Below are positions 53,389-62,551 of a stretch of 64,000 nucleotides of DNA, piece after piece. Position 1 is the first letter of the stretch. The number at the start of each line of letters is the position of its first letter. The position numbers were made by a program, and so were the translations under genes. The DNA lies in the NCBI GenBank assembly GCA_017500935.1, contig JAFVXW010000085.1, forward strand, positions 178,580 to 242,579. The letters are read 5' to 3'. The notes beneath the pieces are model-generated. The model was not told where the DNA came from and did not search any database. It saw nothing but the letters and a program-made list of their open reading frames with translations. The stretch is from Lachnospiraceae bacterium (GTDB lineage: Bacteria > Bacillota > Clostridia > Lachnospirales > Lachnospiraceae).

Positions 53389-54024
53389 ATGACATTATCA
53401 GAAAAGATCATAAGACTTAGAAAAGCAAATGGTTGGTCTCAGGAAAATCTGGCCGAAAAACTGAATGTATCCAGACAGACTGTTTCTCGTTGGGAAGGCT
53501 CCACTGCATTGCCGGATGCTGGAAATATCCTTCAGCTCAGTAAGCTATTTGCAGTAACTGCCGATTATCTTTTGAATGACGATTATGAAAGTGATAATGA
53601 CTTACCCAAGGTAAAAGAAATAAACCAGGACGGTCTTAACCAGATCATGTTTTTTTTGGTTATGCTTGAAGTCATGACATTGATCATTCAGTTTATGGCT
53701 GCGATCATACTGCAGAACACCTTCTTTGCAGTTCTCAGTTTCATACCGTTTGTCGCAGCCATTGGCGGCTTTGAATATGCATACCAAAAAAACGCCGCAA
53801 AAGCGAATAATGCCACCAAGGTATTTCGTAAGAAATTCTATAAAATATCTGCATGGTTAGGGATGTATTTTCCTACCAGATTTATCGTGAAAGCATTAGC
53901 ATATTTTTATCCTCGCCCTTATAATACGTTGGTTTTGGAATGTATAATACTTGCGATTTATCTAATGACTGTCACTCTTATACTGTTACAGATTGAAAAG
54001 AAAAGCATCGATAATTCCAAATGA
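53389..54024 (+). CDS. XRE-family regulator with membrane domain
   Basis: 211 residues from the ATG at 53389, with GGAGG eight bases before it. The N-terminal XRE HTH is LSEKIIRLRKANGWSQENLA with NVSRQTVSRWEGST. After a short acidic linker, four or so membrane segments span residues 80-205 (for example FFLVMLEVMTLIIQFMAAII). Membrane-tethered HTH proteins of this type usually control a neighbouring operon and sense membrane state. A direct repeat upstream suggests autoregulation. Confidence 0.82.
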   Translation: MTLSEKIIRLRKANGWSQENLAEKLNVSRQTVSRWEGSTALPDAGNILQLSKLFAVTADYLLNDDYESDNDLPKVKEINQDGLNQIMFFLVMLEVMTLIIQFMAAIILQNTFFAVLSFIPFVAAIGGFEYAYQKNAAKANNATKVFRKKFYKISAWLGMYFPTRFIVKALAYFYPRPYNTLVLECIILAIYLMTVTLILLQIEKKSIDNSK

Positions 54025-54114
54025 AAAGAACCGTTCGTAATAACATTAACCCGACATATAGCCTGCACGACATGAAGGTAATCGCCTTTGAGGCAACAGA
54101 TAAAGTGCATCCCT

Positions 54115-54786
54115 CTAATTAACACCGTCGGTACGAAATTCCTCCTTTTTCCCAAGACCTTTTCTTTTCAGATATTCATCACATTTCTGCGATGCATAGC
54201 TTGTAAATCCATCTAGATCCTCATAACTAATATACTTTATTGGATTTGTATGTTGGCTTTTTCCACTGTTATACCAATTCAAAGTCCGCAGGTTCCATGC
54301 TGCAACCTCATCCTTATTTACAATACCCTCTACATAAAAAATCTCTGCCTGCGCTAACAATTCCCATACCGCCGGTCTCCAGCTTTCCTTTTCATAAAAA
54401 GCAAAATCCAACTGATCGGTATCGTTATAATACCCCATCCTTCGGTCCTGTATCGCTGCAGGATCAGCTGCATATCGCTTCTCATAGGTTTTGTATATAG
54501 TATCGTTCCAAAAAAGATCCGTAAGAATGTGTATCAGATAGCCTAGTAAGAATTCACGCTCTTTTCCCACACTATTTTCAATTTTTTCACACAAAGAGTC
54601 TAATTCATCAATCGCTGCAGATACCTTTGTATTGAAGTGAGATTTAATCTTATCCTCCTGAACAAAGTTACTACGCATATGAACTGCATCCGGCGATATA
54701 CTCCCCAGATAAAACTCAGCACTTTTCTGAGTTTTAAAAGATTCTATTTTTACCGCAACACTCAAGTGAATCATCGGTAACGGCAT
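54115..54786 (-). CDS. zinc-dependent phospholipase C-like protein
   Basis: 223 residues. It begins MPLPMIHLSVAVKIE and has FYLGSISPDAVHMR (about residues 26-39) and LLGYLIHILTDLFWNDTIYK (about 80-99). The His/Asp spacing matches the zinc-dependent phospholipase C/S1-P1 nuclease-like fold of proteins annotated as hydrolases in Firmicutes. No signal peptide is evident, so it would be intracellular. First residues Met-Pro and the internal H...DxxH-like pairs support the fold; activity on lipids is unproven. Convergent with the XRE membrane regulator. Confidence 0.6.
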   Translation of the reverse strand: MPLPMIHLSVAVKIESFKTQKSAEFYLGSISPDAVHMRSNFVQEDKIKSHFNTKVSAAIDELDSLCEKIENSVGKEREFLLGYLIHILTDLFWNDTIYKTYEKRYAADPAAIQDRRMGYYNDTDQLDFAFYEKESWRPAVWELLAQAEIFYVEGIVNKDEVAAWNLRTLNWYNSGKSQHTNPIKYISYEDLDGFTSYASQKCDEYLKRKGLGKKEEFRTDGVN

Positions 54787-54812
54787 ACAAACACCTCCAA
54801 ATTTTTATCCTC

Positions 54813-55562
54813 TTACAAATAAATCTCCATGTACTCCTGTAAATCTTCCCATTTCTTAATCATCAGTACATCTTCTCTTTCTGTATATAGCGATTCTTTA
54901 GCCCCTACATACCATACCGGCAAAATACCGACATTTCGTGCTCCGACAACATCACACTCATAATTATCCCCAATATACCACACATCTTCCGGATCAAGAT
55001 CTGCTTTTTCAAGTGCCAGTCCAAAAATCCTCTTATTGGGTTTACGGAACATATACTCACTGGTAGCAATGATAAATTCAAAGTTATGATTTGGAATCAT
55101 CCTGTCAATTCTGTTTTTTACAACCTCGCCACAGTATGTAATATTACTGATTACACCGGTTCGAATCCCTCGTTTTTTCAAGAAATCCATAAATTCAGCT
55201 ATCCCTTGCGTAGGTACTCCGGGAGATGCTGCATCCCAAAATATCTGATCTCTCTCCTTATTGGATAAGGCCAACTCAATCCCCATAGACTCGTACAGAT
55301 ATGGTGAAAACATACAGTTCGGCACTTCTACCTGAAGCAAATGACTTCTTGCAGGATCATATCTGCCCAATTCATCATTGATTGCATCTGCTGCTGCCTG
55401 CACGTCTTCTGCAGTATAATTATGTTTATTTTTCACAGCATACTTCATCACTTCTGCTGTACCTTTTATTCCATCAAATTTTCTCTCATTTACCAATGTC
55501 TGTCCATAATCGAATAAAATCATTTTGGGCAAGCTAAATTCTTTAAATTTGTATTGTACCAT
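54813..55562 (-). CDS. HAD-superfamily hydrolase
   Basis: 249 residues from the ATG at 55562, which overlaps the end of the metallophosphoesterase gene. HAD motif I is MILFDYGQTLV (nucleophile Asp), motif II GVISNITYCG (about residue 127), motif III a Lys in FRKPNKRIFGLALEKA, and motif IV VWYIGDNYECDVVGA with the metal-binding acidic pair. The helical cap between motifs I and II makes it subclass I. Probably a small-molecule phosphatase; the substrate is unknown. Confidence 0.85.
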   Translation of the reverse strand: MVQYKFKEFSLPKMILFDYGQTLVNERKFDGIKGTAEVMKYAVKNKHNYTAEDVQAAADAINDELGRYDPARSHLLQVEVPNCMFSPYLYESMGIELALSNKERDQIFWDAASPGVPTQGIAEFMDFLKKRGIRTGVISNITYCGEVVKNRIDRMIPNHNFEFIIATSEYMFRKPNKRIFGLALEKADLDPEDVWYIGDNYECDVVGARNVGILPVWYVGAKESLYTEREDVLMIKKWEDLQEYMEIYL

Positions 55563-56458
55563 TCCCTGAATGCCTCCTCCCATGTTCCATGCGCAAATGG
55601 TCTGCGTTCATCACCGATTCTCTGTGCATATTCTTCTGCATACTTTAAGAAAAACATGACTTTTTCATGTCCTGTCAGCCATTCTCTGAAAATCACTTCA
55701 CTCCAGACAGGTACTTTTTCATATTGTTCTGTGGATTTTACTTTTTTGATAAGAGAATCAACATCATACTTTATCCGCTGCTCCTCCAACATTACCATTC
55801 CGTTCTCTACTGTAAGCAAAGTATATGGTGCACCAAATTCTGTACAGTCTAAAGGAATTCCACAAGATCCTGGATTTATGAACCAGTGATTTCCCATCTG
55901 CAAATGCCATTGGCTATGTGTATGTCCAAATATGTAAACACCCGAAGGAATACCTTCTAATTGCTGTTTGAGTTCCTTATTCTGCCGTAATTCATGTTGA
56001 ATATCATTCTGAAATTCCTCATGTGAAATACAGCGATCCTTATAACGAAGCGCAATTTTATATGTAGAAAACTCACCATTTTCAGCATCTCCAATAAACA
56101 CTTCGGAGCTATGTGCCATATGTATATCCACATCTTCACATGAGAAATCCAATCTGAAAGGCAAATCATTCAACCATTTTTTCTGAACATCAGAAAGCGT
56201 ATGCTTACTCCAACGTGAAATATCAAACTGTGCATCCGGGCCATCCGGTATATTCAGGTAATTCTCTTCATTGCCTCGAACAACATGGGCATTGTCCATC
56301 GCCCTAATTGCATCTACCACCTCCCCAGGCCACGGGACACTGATGCAATAATCACCAACAAACAGGAAATATTGCGCTCCATTTTTCAGAGCATCCTCTA
56401 TTACAATCTTTAATGCCGGATAATTTCCATGAATATCTGATATGATTGCATATTTCAT
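55520..56458 (-). CDS. metallophosphoesterase of the calcineurin-like family
   Basis: 312 residues. The metal motifs are in order: MKYAIISDIHGNYPALKIV (DxH), VGDYCIS (GD), VVRGNEENY (GNE), HMAHSSE, and FGHTHSQWHLQ (GHxH). YfcE/Ppp-like family members hydrolyse phosphodiesters or nucleotides. The C-terminal 80 residues are an extension (YDVDSLIKKVKSTEQYEKVP). It overlaps the HAD gene downstream, so the two are co-translated. Ordinary Shine-Dalgarno GGAGTA before the ATG. Confidence 0.9.
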   Translation of the reverse strand: MKYAIISDIHGNYPALKIVIEDALKNGAQYFLFVGDYCISVPWPGEVVDAIRAMDNAHVVRGNEENYLNIPDGPDAQFDISRWSKHTLSDVQKKWLNDLPFRLDFSCEDVDIHMAHSSEVFIGDAENGEFSTYKIALRYKDRCISHEEFQNDIQHELRQNKELKQQLEGIPSGVYIFGHTHSQWHLQMGNHWFINPGSCGIPLDCTEFGAPYTLLTVENGMVMLEEQRIKYDVDSLIKKVKSTEQYEKVPVWSEVIFREWLTGHEKVMFFLKYAEEYAQRIGDERRPFAHGTWEEAFREWYNTNLKNLACPK

Positions 56459-56694
56459 AATTACTCCTCCATCAGGAAGTATTTCCTACATCAACTTTGT
56501 CATCCTTTTGCCCACTTGTCAATAAATGTTCCGTACTTGTGTGATCAAAGGGTGAGAGAATTTCTCTACAAATACTGAAAAATCTGACATATCAAAACTC
56601 TGATATACATTAAGGACGTAAAATTGTGGCCTGAAGTTTTTCATTACTCTTTTTTTCACATATAGAATCTCAAACTTATTTCAGATAACTAATA

Positions 56695-56732
56695 AAGGAA
56701 CTTAAATTTCCGGTTCAAATTTAAGTTCCTTT
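56695..56732 (-). terminator. terminator by the broken XRE gene
   Basis: AAAGGAACTTAAATTT pairs with AAATTTAAGTTCCTTT (perfect, seven-base centre), T-rich on both sides. It follows the pseudogene stop at 56740 on the minus strand. Confidence 0.8.
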
Positions 56733-56739
56733 AAATATT

Positions 56740-56992
56740 TTATTGATTTACCTTTTCACGAAGAGATTTCAAAAAAGTATCTTCCGTTTCATTATCAAAA
56801 AGAATATCAAGAATTTGCGATGCCAAAGTAATTTGCCAATACAGGCAGCATTGTTATATCAGGGAATCCGTCTCCACGTTCCCATTTGCTAATAGCTTGA
56901 AATGATATACCAAGATGAGCTGCTACTTCTTCTTGTGTAAGATCTTGCTCACGCCGCATTCGTTTGATATTTTCACCAATTAAAAGATTCAT
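56740..56992 (-). pseudogene. XRE-family regulator, frameshifted
   Basis: The XRE domain is intact: MNLLIGENIKRMRREQDLTQ and GISFQAISKWERGDGFPD, with LPVLANYFGIANS then a stop at 56807. In the next frame the reading runs on as SQILDILFDNETEDTFLKSL and ends REKVNQ at 56740. GGAGG lies five bases before the ATG. A deletion probably removed the middle and shifted the frame, leaving head and tail. It could still make a bare HTH. Confidence 0.6.
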
Positions 56993-57145
56993 CATAACCT
57001 CCAATTTTTATATTTAGAAGCTTCTGACTATATTATATGAAAATCACATTCTTTGCTCAATAATCGTATAGAAGAGTTACTTCTACGAGTTGTAGAATTT
57101 TTCTATCGTCAATCTTTTCTGCTATCTCTTCAAGATGTAAATGGG

Positions 57146-57189
57146 AAGGGTTGTATATTACTCAATCCCTCAATACACAACCCTTCTTT
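57146..57189. terminator. hairpin after methyltransferase gene
   Basis: AAGGGTTGTATATT pairs with AATACACAACCCTT (one G-T pair), followed on plus by CTTTTC. It lies 40 bases after the methyltransferase stop on minus, and is probably the end of the ABC operon. Confidence 0.6.
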
Positions 57190-57226
57190 TCGTTACTAAT
57201 CCTACAGCAGCAGATTCCTTATCTGC

Positions 57227-57985
57227 CTATTCCTTTTTAACTGCTATTGCAGTAAATTCTCCAGGCACATTCGGATTCGTCCAGGCAGGATGTTCGTCAA
57301 ATTTTTTCAACATAAATCCTGACTTAATTATCGCATTCAATATTTCACTCATGTTATATTTTCGATAACTGCATTTCGGCATCTGCTTTCTGATTTCCTC
57401 CGAATAAAAACGTGCATGCGCCATTTCTCCTTCAAAAATATCTTTAGAAAAGTAACTCATGGATGGAAGTTCAAATTCTAACAAATCAGATATTTTGGTA
57501 AAGGGATGAAAATCACTGCATATCATCTTCCCACTTGGCTTCAGCAAAGCATACATGATATCCATGAACCGATCAATATCATGAAAATAATGAAGCACAC
57601 CGCCTTCCATAAATACAACATCAAAACAGTTTCCATATTTTTTCAAATCAATTTCCAAAACATCTCCCACTTGAAAATCGATATCAACATTTGCATACTC
57701 CGCCACCTCAAGTGCATATCTCTTATTATCTTCTGATATGTCAAAAATAGTGACTTCTGCTCCCAGAATTGCCAACGGAATTGCCTTTTTCCCGCAAGAT
57801 CCGCAGATATTAGCTACTCGGATTCCTGTATATGCATCAAAATAAGCCGCATACTTTCTTAACATTCCGATTGGATCCTCCAATGCCTTCCGTGCTCTAT
57901 CCGCCGGCCTTCCTGACTCTCTGATCCAAAATTCATAGGCATTGAATTCCCACGCTTTTTTATTTTGCAAACTATACTCCTGCAT
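57227..57985 (-). CDS. class I SAM-dependent methyltransferase
   Basis: 252 residues. Motif I is IRVANICGSCGKKAIPLAIL (about residues 55-74), with AEVTIFDISEDNKRYALEVA for the ribose-binding acidic residue and VDIDFQVGDVLEID (motif III). The form ICGSCGKKAIPLA instead of a plain GxGxG repeats a pattern seen in other clostridial methyltransferases. Last gene of the exporter operon, 34 bases after the second permease gene. It may modify a compound handled by the exporter; that is inference from location. Confidence 0.82.
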   Translation of the reverse strand: MQEYSLQNKKAWEFNAYEFWIRESGRPADRARKALEDPIGMLRKYAAYFDAYTGIRVANICGSCGKKAIPLAILGAEVTIFDISEDNKRYALEVAEYANVDIDFQVGDVLEIDLKKYGNCFDVVFMEGGVLHYFHDIDRFMDIMYALLKPSGKMICSDFHPFTKISDLLEFELPSMSYFSKDIFEGEMAHARFYSEEIRKQMPKCSYRKYNMSEILNAIIKSGFMLKKFDEHPAWTNPNVPGEFTAIAVKKE

Positions 57986-58018
57986 AACTCCAACCTTTCT
58001 TTTTCTATTTGTAATCGC

Positions 58019-58810
58019 TTATGAGCCACTTGATTTATATCGCCCCACGCCAAATCTCCAAAATAACCAGCAGGGAATCAGAAACAGTGTCGCAGCCAGC
58101 GGCAGGAAAACAAAAACAACGGCATCTGTTCTTCCTAACAAATACTGCAATGGATAATATTGCACTAAAGTATAAGGGATTATCACGGTAGCAAACTGGA
58201 ACATCCTTTTACCATATACATCAATCGGATATTTTCCATACTCTCTGCCGCCATCTGTAAACACGTTCATGAACTCCAGACCTTCCAGCGTAAAAAAACA
58301 AAACGCAGCATAAATCATAAACAGCCCAGAAAAAACAGCACAGCCGCCCAGCAGCATGAATGCGACTGTAAGCCCTCTGGTAAATGTCCATTCCACATGG
58401 CTGTTCATAATCCCATAAACAAATATGATCAGTGCCTGTATCATTCTACCAATACGGGTGATCTCAAATCTGCTCCCCAATACCTGAAGGATTTCATTGC
58501 GAGGCCTCACAAGAATCCTGTCAAATTCTCCCTGCCGTACAATTCCTGCAAACATGTCAAATCCGCGCACAAACATCTCCGCCAGTGAAAACTGCATCAA
58601 AACAATTGAAAAGCACAACAGTACCTCACTATATGTATACCCTTTTACACTGTCAAATCTTTGAAACATAAAATAGATTCCCAAAAATGCGCTGAAAGAT
58701 ACCAATACCTGTCCCATGATCATCAATAACATTGATGCTTTATATTGCATGGTGCTGCGCACAATGATGGAAATATAATGTAAATACAAACGTAAATTAC
58801 TGCATTTCAT
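58019..58810 (-). CDS. ABC-2 family exporter permease 2
   Basis: 263 residues, about six membrane helices, of the ABC-2 (DUF990-like) exporter permease family. Characteristic pieces: YTYSEVLLCFSIVLMQFSLA and GEFDRILVRPRNEILQVLGS, the latter a conserved cytoplasmic loop with FDRILVRP. Partner of the 58818 permease and the ATPase at 59632. Such two-permease systems export drugs, peptides or lipids. Starts seven bases after the upstream permease stop. Confidence 0.85.
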   Translation of the reverse strand: MKCSNLRLYLHYISIIVRSTMQYKASMLLMIMGQVLVSFSAFLGIYFMFQRFDSVKGYTYSEVLLCFSIVLMQFSLAEMFVRGFDMFAGIVRQGEFDRILVRPRNEILQVLGSRFEITRIGRMIQALIIFVYGIMNSHVEWTFTRGLTVAFMLLGGCAVFSGLFMIYAAFCFFTLEGLEFMNVFTDGGREYGKYPIDVYGKRMFQFATVIIPYTLVQYYPLQYLLGRTDAVVFVFLPLAATLFLIPCWLFWRFGVGRYKSSGS

Positions 58811-58817
58811 TGTACTG

Positions 58818-59621
58818 TCAACCTCCCTGCACCACGATTTTCTTCTCGGCCAATGCCAGAAGAATTTTTCCTATAATCACCAGAATCACGAGCCACACCG
58901 CTTGCAGAACGATTCCCTTCAGCATTTCTTCTCCACTCATACTGCCGCTGTAAATCCGAAGCGGCACATTCTGCATAGATGCAAATGGCAACAGTTCCAG
59001 TACGATCCTTACTTTATCCGGAAAAAATGGCAAGGGGATCACCGCTCCAGCCAAAAATTCCACCACAGATGTGATCAGGATTCGCAGCCCATTGGGTGAG
59101 ATTGTAAAAAAAGTCAGCCCATAAATCATCATAAAAAAAGCAACTGTTACGCCAAATCCCAACAGCATTGCCACGAGAAACAATCCCAAATGTCTCACAC
59201 TTGCCGGCTGCCCGATACCAAAAGGCGCAGGTAAAAATGCTGCAAGCAAAAGGATTGGCAAGCATCTGAGCAGTGCTCTTGACAATCTGTTTGCCATACT
59301 GCGCAAAAACCACATATTATAAATACTTACAGGACGGCACATTTCATATGCAACATTTCCATTCATGATATTTTCAAAAATTTCATTTTCCACCATCCAT
59401 GCTGCAAACAATGCTAAAAAAGCCTGCTGCAGCCATATATAAGTTGATGTTGCCTGAAAATTCATTGGAAAGGCTTCTGCATCTGTCTCATAAAATGCTC
59501 TGTATACTAAAATGTTCATGCCGCCCCAGAAAAACTGAGTCACAATACCTGCAGCCGCTGCTGTCCGATATTGCAGACCCATAGCAAATCGTAACCTGAA
59601 AAAAGCCCAGTATTTCTTCAT
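58818..59621 (-). CDS. ABC-2 family exporter permease 1
   Basis: 267 residues, six membrane helices. Family-typical blocks: KYWAFFRLRFAMGLQYRTAA at the N-terminus and NGNVAYEMCRPVSIYNMWFL, the counterpart of the FDRILVRP loop in the partner. Forms a heterodimeric permease with the 58019 gene. First permease after the ATPase gene, 10 bases downstream of it. Substrate unknown. Confidence 0.85.
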   Translation of the reverse strand: MKKYWAFFRLRFAMGLQYRTAAAAGIVTQFFWGGMNILVYRAFYETDAEAFPMNFQATSTYIWLQQAFLALFAAWMVENEIFENIMNGNVAYEMCRPVSIYNMWFLRSMANRLSRALLRCLPILLLAAFLPAPFGIGQPASVRHLGLFLVAMLLGFGVTVAFFMMIYGLTFFTISPNGLRILITSVVEFLAGAVIPLPFFPDKVRIVLELLPFASMQNVPLRIYSGSMSGEEMLKGIVLQAVWLVILVIIGKILLALAEKKIVVQGG

Positions 59622-59631
59622 ACCGCACCTC

Positions 59632-60420
59632 CTATATATCGTAGGTACGATACAGCTGTGCTATCGTCTCATCAATATTGGCATTTCCTTTTTTGATATC
59701 ATTCAGGGTTCCGTCCATAAGGATTTTCCCTTTGCCTATCAAAATAATACGTTTGGTCAATGCTTCAATATCCTGCATATCGTGAGTAGTCAAAATCACC
59801 GTAGTGCCATGTACTTCATTCTGCTTTTTAATAAAATCACGTACAGCCAGCTTTGAAACTGCATCCAGTCCAATTGTGGGTTCATCCAAAAATAATATTC
59901 TGGGACTGTGCAGTAAAGATGCTGCAATTTCACACCGCATGCGCTGCCCCAACGACAACTGTCTGGCCGGAGTACGCAGCAATTCCCCTAAATTTAATAA
60001 TTCAGTTAATTCATTGAGATTTGAACGATATGTGTTCTCTGAAATAGAATAGATATCCTTCAACAATTCAAAGGAATCTATGACCGGAACATCCCACCAC
60101 AATTGTGTACGCTGTCCGAAAACAACACCGATTTCTCCCACGTGCTGAATCCGGTTTTTCCATGGTACTCTGCCATCCACAAGGCACTTACCACTGTCAG
60201 GTGTCAATATCCCGCTTAGAATCTTGATCGTAGAGCTTTTCCCTGCTCCGTTAGGTCCGATGTAACCTACCATCTCTCCATCGTTAATAGTAAAGCTTAC
60301 ATCATTTAAAGCATGAATCACTTCATACTCACGGTGAAATAATGCTTTGCAGGCTTCACCAAATCCTGCATTTCTTTTTGCAACTTTGTACGACTTACAT
60401 ACATGTTCCATCGTAATCAT
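59632..60420 (-). CDS. ABC exporter ATPase
   Basis: 262 residues. Walker A is GYIGPNGAGKSSTIKI (about residues 52-67), the Q loop GQRTQLWWD, the signature LSLGQRMRCEIAASLL (about 155-170), Walker B ILFLDEPTIGLDAV and the switch His in TTHDMQ. It energises the two ABC-2 permeases downstream. First gene of the operon; divergent from an XRE regulator at 60582 which may control it. Confidence 0.93.
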   Translation of the reverse strand: MITMEHVCKSYKVAKRNAGFGEACKALFHREYEVIHALNDVSFTINDGEMVGYIGPNGAGKSSTIKILSGILTPDSGKCLVDGRVPWKNRIQHVGEIGVVFGQRTQLWWDVPVIDSFELLKDIYSISENTYRSNLNELTELLNLGELLRTPARQLSLGQRMRCEIAASLLHSPRILFLDEPTIGLDAVSKLAVRDFIKKQNEVHGTTVILTTHDMQDIEALTKRIILIGKGKILMDGTLNDIKKGNANIDETIAQLYRTYDI

Positions 60421-60505
60421 TGTTACTTCCTCCTAGCGAATGCTTATCGTTAAAGACAACACTTTGTGGTTGAGCTGCAAGCTAAAAAACTCGCCCACAC
60501 AGTTA

Positions 60506-60534
60506 TTGAATCACTGCCATAGCATAGTTATAAT
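60506..60534 (+). promoter_or_regulatory. promoter of the XRE regulator gene
   Basis: TTGAAT and TATAAT with a 17-base spacer, about 45 bases before the TTG start of the next gene, in the 162-base divergent region shared with the ABC exporter operon. Confidence 0.65.
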
Positions 60535-60581
60535 ATGCTTGAAAGTCGACTTTACAATATCATAAAAGAGGTGCTAACAAA

Positions 60582-61109
60582 TTGGATAACAAAAAAATCG
60601 GAGCAACGATTGCTCCATTACGCAATAACAAGAATATGACACAAGCAGACCTTGGTGAAAGAATCGGTGTCTCATTCCAGGCAGTCAGTAAATGGGAACG
60701 CGGCGAAACGTTACCAGATGTATCCATTCTTCCAAGCCTTGCAGATGTTTTGGACACTACCATCGACTATATCCTTCGGCGCGGAGAACCCAACTTTTCA
60801 TTTAAGGGAAAAATCAAAGTATCTGACATGATTGATGGAATTAACCACCTCAAAAAAGCTGGCGAACTTCTTGGAGCTGAGAACATCATATATCGTTATG
60901 CCATTGACGGAATCAATAAAGGTATGAACACAGACATCGAACCTGCATTTTCAGATGATTTCATTTTCGAAGCCTTTGTTGCAGAGGCTATTATCCAAAA
61001 TCTTATGCTGGGTATGTATGTTGACGTTACAGATGTTACTAAAAGCTTTAAACATGAACATTTCCGAAATATAGTTCTTGAATACTTGAAGAAATATTCG
61101 ATTATATAA
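60582..61109 (+). CDS. XRE-family regulator with C-terminal helical domain
   Basis: 175 residues, TTG start with AGAGGTG eight bases before it. The XRE HTH is IAPLRNNKNMTQADLGERIG with SFQAVSKWERGETLPD. Residues 75-175 are a helical domain of unknown role (SDMIDGINHLKKAGELLGAE). Divergent from the ABC exporter operon, so it is a candidate regulator of that operon. Terminated at 61141-61178. Confidence 0.82.
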   Translation: MDNKKIGATIAPLRNNKNMTQADLGERIGVSFQAVSKWERGETLPDVSILPSLADVLDTTIDYILRRGEPNFSFKGKIKVSDMIDGINHLKKAGELLGAENIIYRYAIDGINKGMNTDIEPAFSDDFIFEAFVAEAIIQNLMLGMYVDVTDVTKSFKHEHFRNIVLEYLKKYSII

Positions 61110-61140
61110 GACTGGTTCTAAATTGAACCCATTCTAAGAC

Positions 61141-61178
61141 CAATCCCGCATCTTTGACCGGTGTGGGATTGATTGTTT
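61141..61178 (+). terminator. terminator of the XRE gene
   Basis: CAATCCCGCA pairs with TGTGGGATTG (one G-T pair, 11-base centre), followed by ATTGTTTTC. It is 32 bases after the stop. Confidence 0.8.
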
Positions 61179-61215
61179 TCAGTTGTATCTAAATATATTC
61201 TCAAAAAATTCCTTG

Positions 61216-61656
61216 TTATTCTACTACGAATTCAGTCCACTCGATTTTATTGTACTGCATAACGTTCACTGATTTTATCATGCCCAGCTTCTCATAGAAG
61301 CCAACCGCATGCTCGTTAGCAATCAAATAAACCGCAATATTCTTTTCGCCGCCTGCGATTTCGTGGGCAGTTCTCATCAACTGTCTTCCGATCCCCTGTC
61401 CTGTATAAGATCTGTCTACCCCCAAATCTGTTACATAAAGCCAATAGGCAAAATCGGTCAAGCCAAACAGGACACCAACGACTGTGCCGCTTACATTTCG
61501 CGCGACAAGGCTAATTGAAACGGTATTGACTAGTTTGGCAATTCTACTTTCGAATCGTTCTTTTGGATATTGAGAACCCAGATCAGTTCTTTTTAAAAAT
61601 TCCACGTATTCTTCAACTGAAATTCGTTCTTCCAGAATTTCTATTTTCTCGTTCAT
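61216..61656 (-). CDS. GNAT-family N-acetyltransferase
   Basis: 146 residues. Strand beta-4 and the acetyl-CoA loop are YVTDLGVDRSYTGQGIGRQL (about residues 73-92, QGIG), and the C-terminal HAVGFYEKLGMIKS is present. ATP- or drug-modifying roles cannot be separated. Not in an operon: the next minus-strand gene upstream is 132 bases away and the plus-strand XRE gene is convergent. Confidence 0.86.
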   Translation of the reverse strand: MNEKIEILEERISVEEYVEFLKRTDLGSQYPKERFESRIAKLVNTVSISLVARNVSGTVVGVLFGLTDFAYWLYVTDLGVDRSYTGQGIGRQLMRTAHEIAGGEKNIAVYLIANEHAVGFYEKLGMIKSVNVMQYNKIEWTEFVVE

Positions 61657-61745
61657 TCTTTCTCTCCGTCAAATTCTTCCTTATCTTTCTTTCGATTCTA
61701 CCACACCATATACAGATATTCTATCAAGTTATAGTATAAAAATAC

Positions 61746-61776
61746 TAAAATACCGCCAGCGTTTACACTGACGGTA
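61746..61776 (-). terminator. terminator of the small OadB-motif gene
   Basis: On the minus strand TACCGTCAGTG pairs with CGCTGGCGGTA (two G-T pairs) around TAAA, followed by TTTTAG. Confidence 0.82.
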
Positions 61777-61787
61777 CGGTATAACAA

Positions 61788-62057
61788 TCACTGACTTACA
61801 TTCCTACTCTTCCTATATCCCCAGATTCCAGCACCGACCAGCAGAACACCTATAAGTAATCCACCAATTACCGACCCGGATCCAATCCTTCCAGCTATAA
61901 AAATCGAAGTAGGACCATCTGCCCCTCCAATGATTCCGATAGACGATGAATTCGAAATCTGCATCCTCAATATTGCTCCGATGATCATAGATGCAACATT
62001 ACAAACTATAACTACTGCTCCCAGAATGATTCCAACGATGGAAATAACCTTTTTCAT
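61788..62057 (-). CDS. small two-helix membrane protein with OadB-like GGADGPT motif (copy 2)
   Basis: 89 residues, homologous to 15994-16242. Two hydrophobic segments (about 5-30 and 62-80) flank SIGIIGGADGPTSIFIAGRI, with a basic C-terminus (RKSRNVSQ). The GGADGPT motif occurs in beta subunits of sodium-pumping decarboxylases. Here it is 30 bases after the SHOCT gene and in the same operon, under the shared promoter element. A detached ion-path element or a small regulator are the two readings; neither is shown. Confidence 0.66.
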   Translation of the reverse strand: MKKVISIVGIILGAVVIVCNVASMIIGAILRMQISNSSSIGIIGGADGPTSIFIAGRIGSGSVIGGLLIGVLLVGAGIWGYRKSRNVSQ

Positions 62058-62086
62058 ATCACTTGCCTCACAAATCCAATCCAGAT

Positions 62087-62509
62087 TTACAACTCGTCTA
62101 AGATCTCTTTTTTCTTCTGCTCATACTCTTCCCTGGTAATCAACGCCTGATCATAAAGCCCCTGCAGTCTTTTAAGTCGATTCTCCACACTTTCGGTGTT
62201 CTCTGTATCTTTTCTATATGTAGTTTCTTCTGTCTCATAAGAAGATCCCAGAAAACCGTTATGGGTTGTAACAGTAACCCCATCCTCATTTTCATCTATC
62301 TCAATCACATGACTGTCAATTTGCTTGTCGGTAAAGCCATTTCGATAATGCACAAAAGCAATCCAACCTGCCACTGCGGTCCATAAAAGGCCAAAAAGCC
62401 CAAAAGTTGGAATCACCACAAATAATCCGATCAAGCAGAAAATTATTCCTACAACAAAACCTGCTTTTGATTGGGATTTTCCCGGTCTTACATGAATTTT
62501 CTTTGACAT
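62087..62509 (-). CDS. two-helix membrane protein with SHOCT domain
   Basis: 140 residues. Two membrane helices (about residues 17-33 and 36-52) and a C-terminal SHOCT domain, the short helical motif LKRLQGLYDQALITREEYEQ followed by KKKEILDEL. SHOCT domains are short oligomerisation or tethering units found in many membrane proteins. The linker is acidic. Its promoter element (62552-62610) is shared with the M56 operon, where a remnant of the same C-terminus survives. Operon with the OadB-motif gene. Confidence 0.8.
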   Translation of the reverse strand: MSKKIHVRPGKSQSKAGFVVGIIFCLIGLFVVIPTFGLFGLLWTAVAGWIAFVHYRNGFTDKQIDSHVIEIDENEDGVTVTTHNGFLGSSYETEETTYRKDTENTESVENRLKRLQGLYDQALITREEYEQKKKEILDEL

Positions 62510-62551
62510 ATTTTCTTCCTCCGCCGAACTTCTATCTACATCTATGGTACC

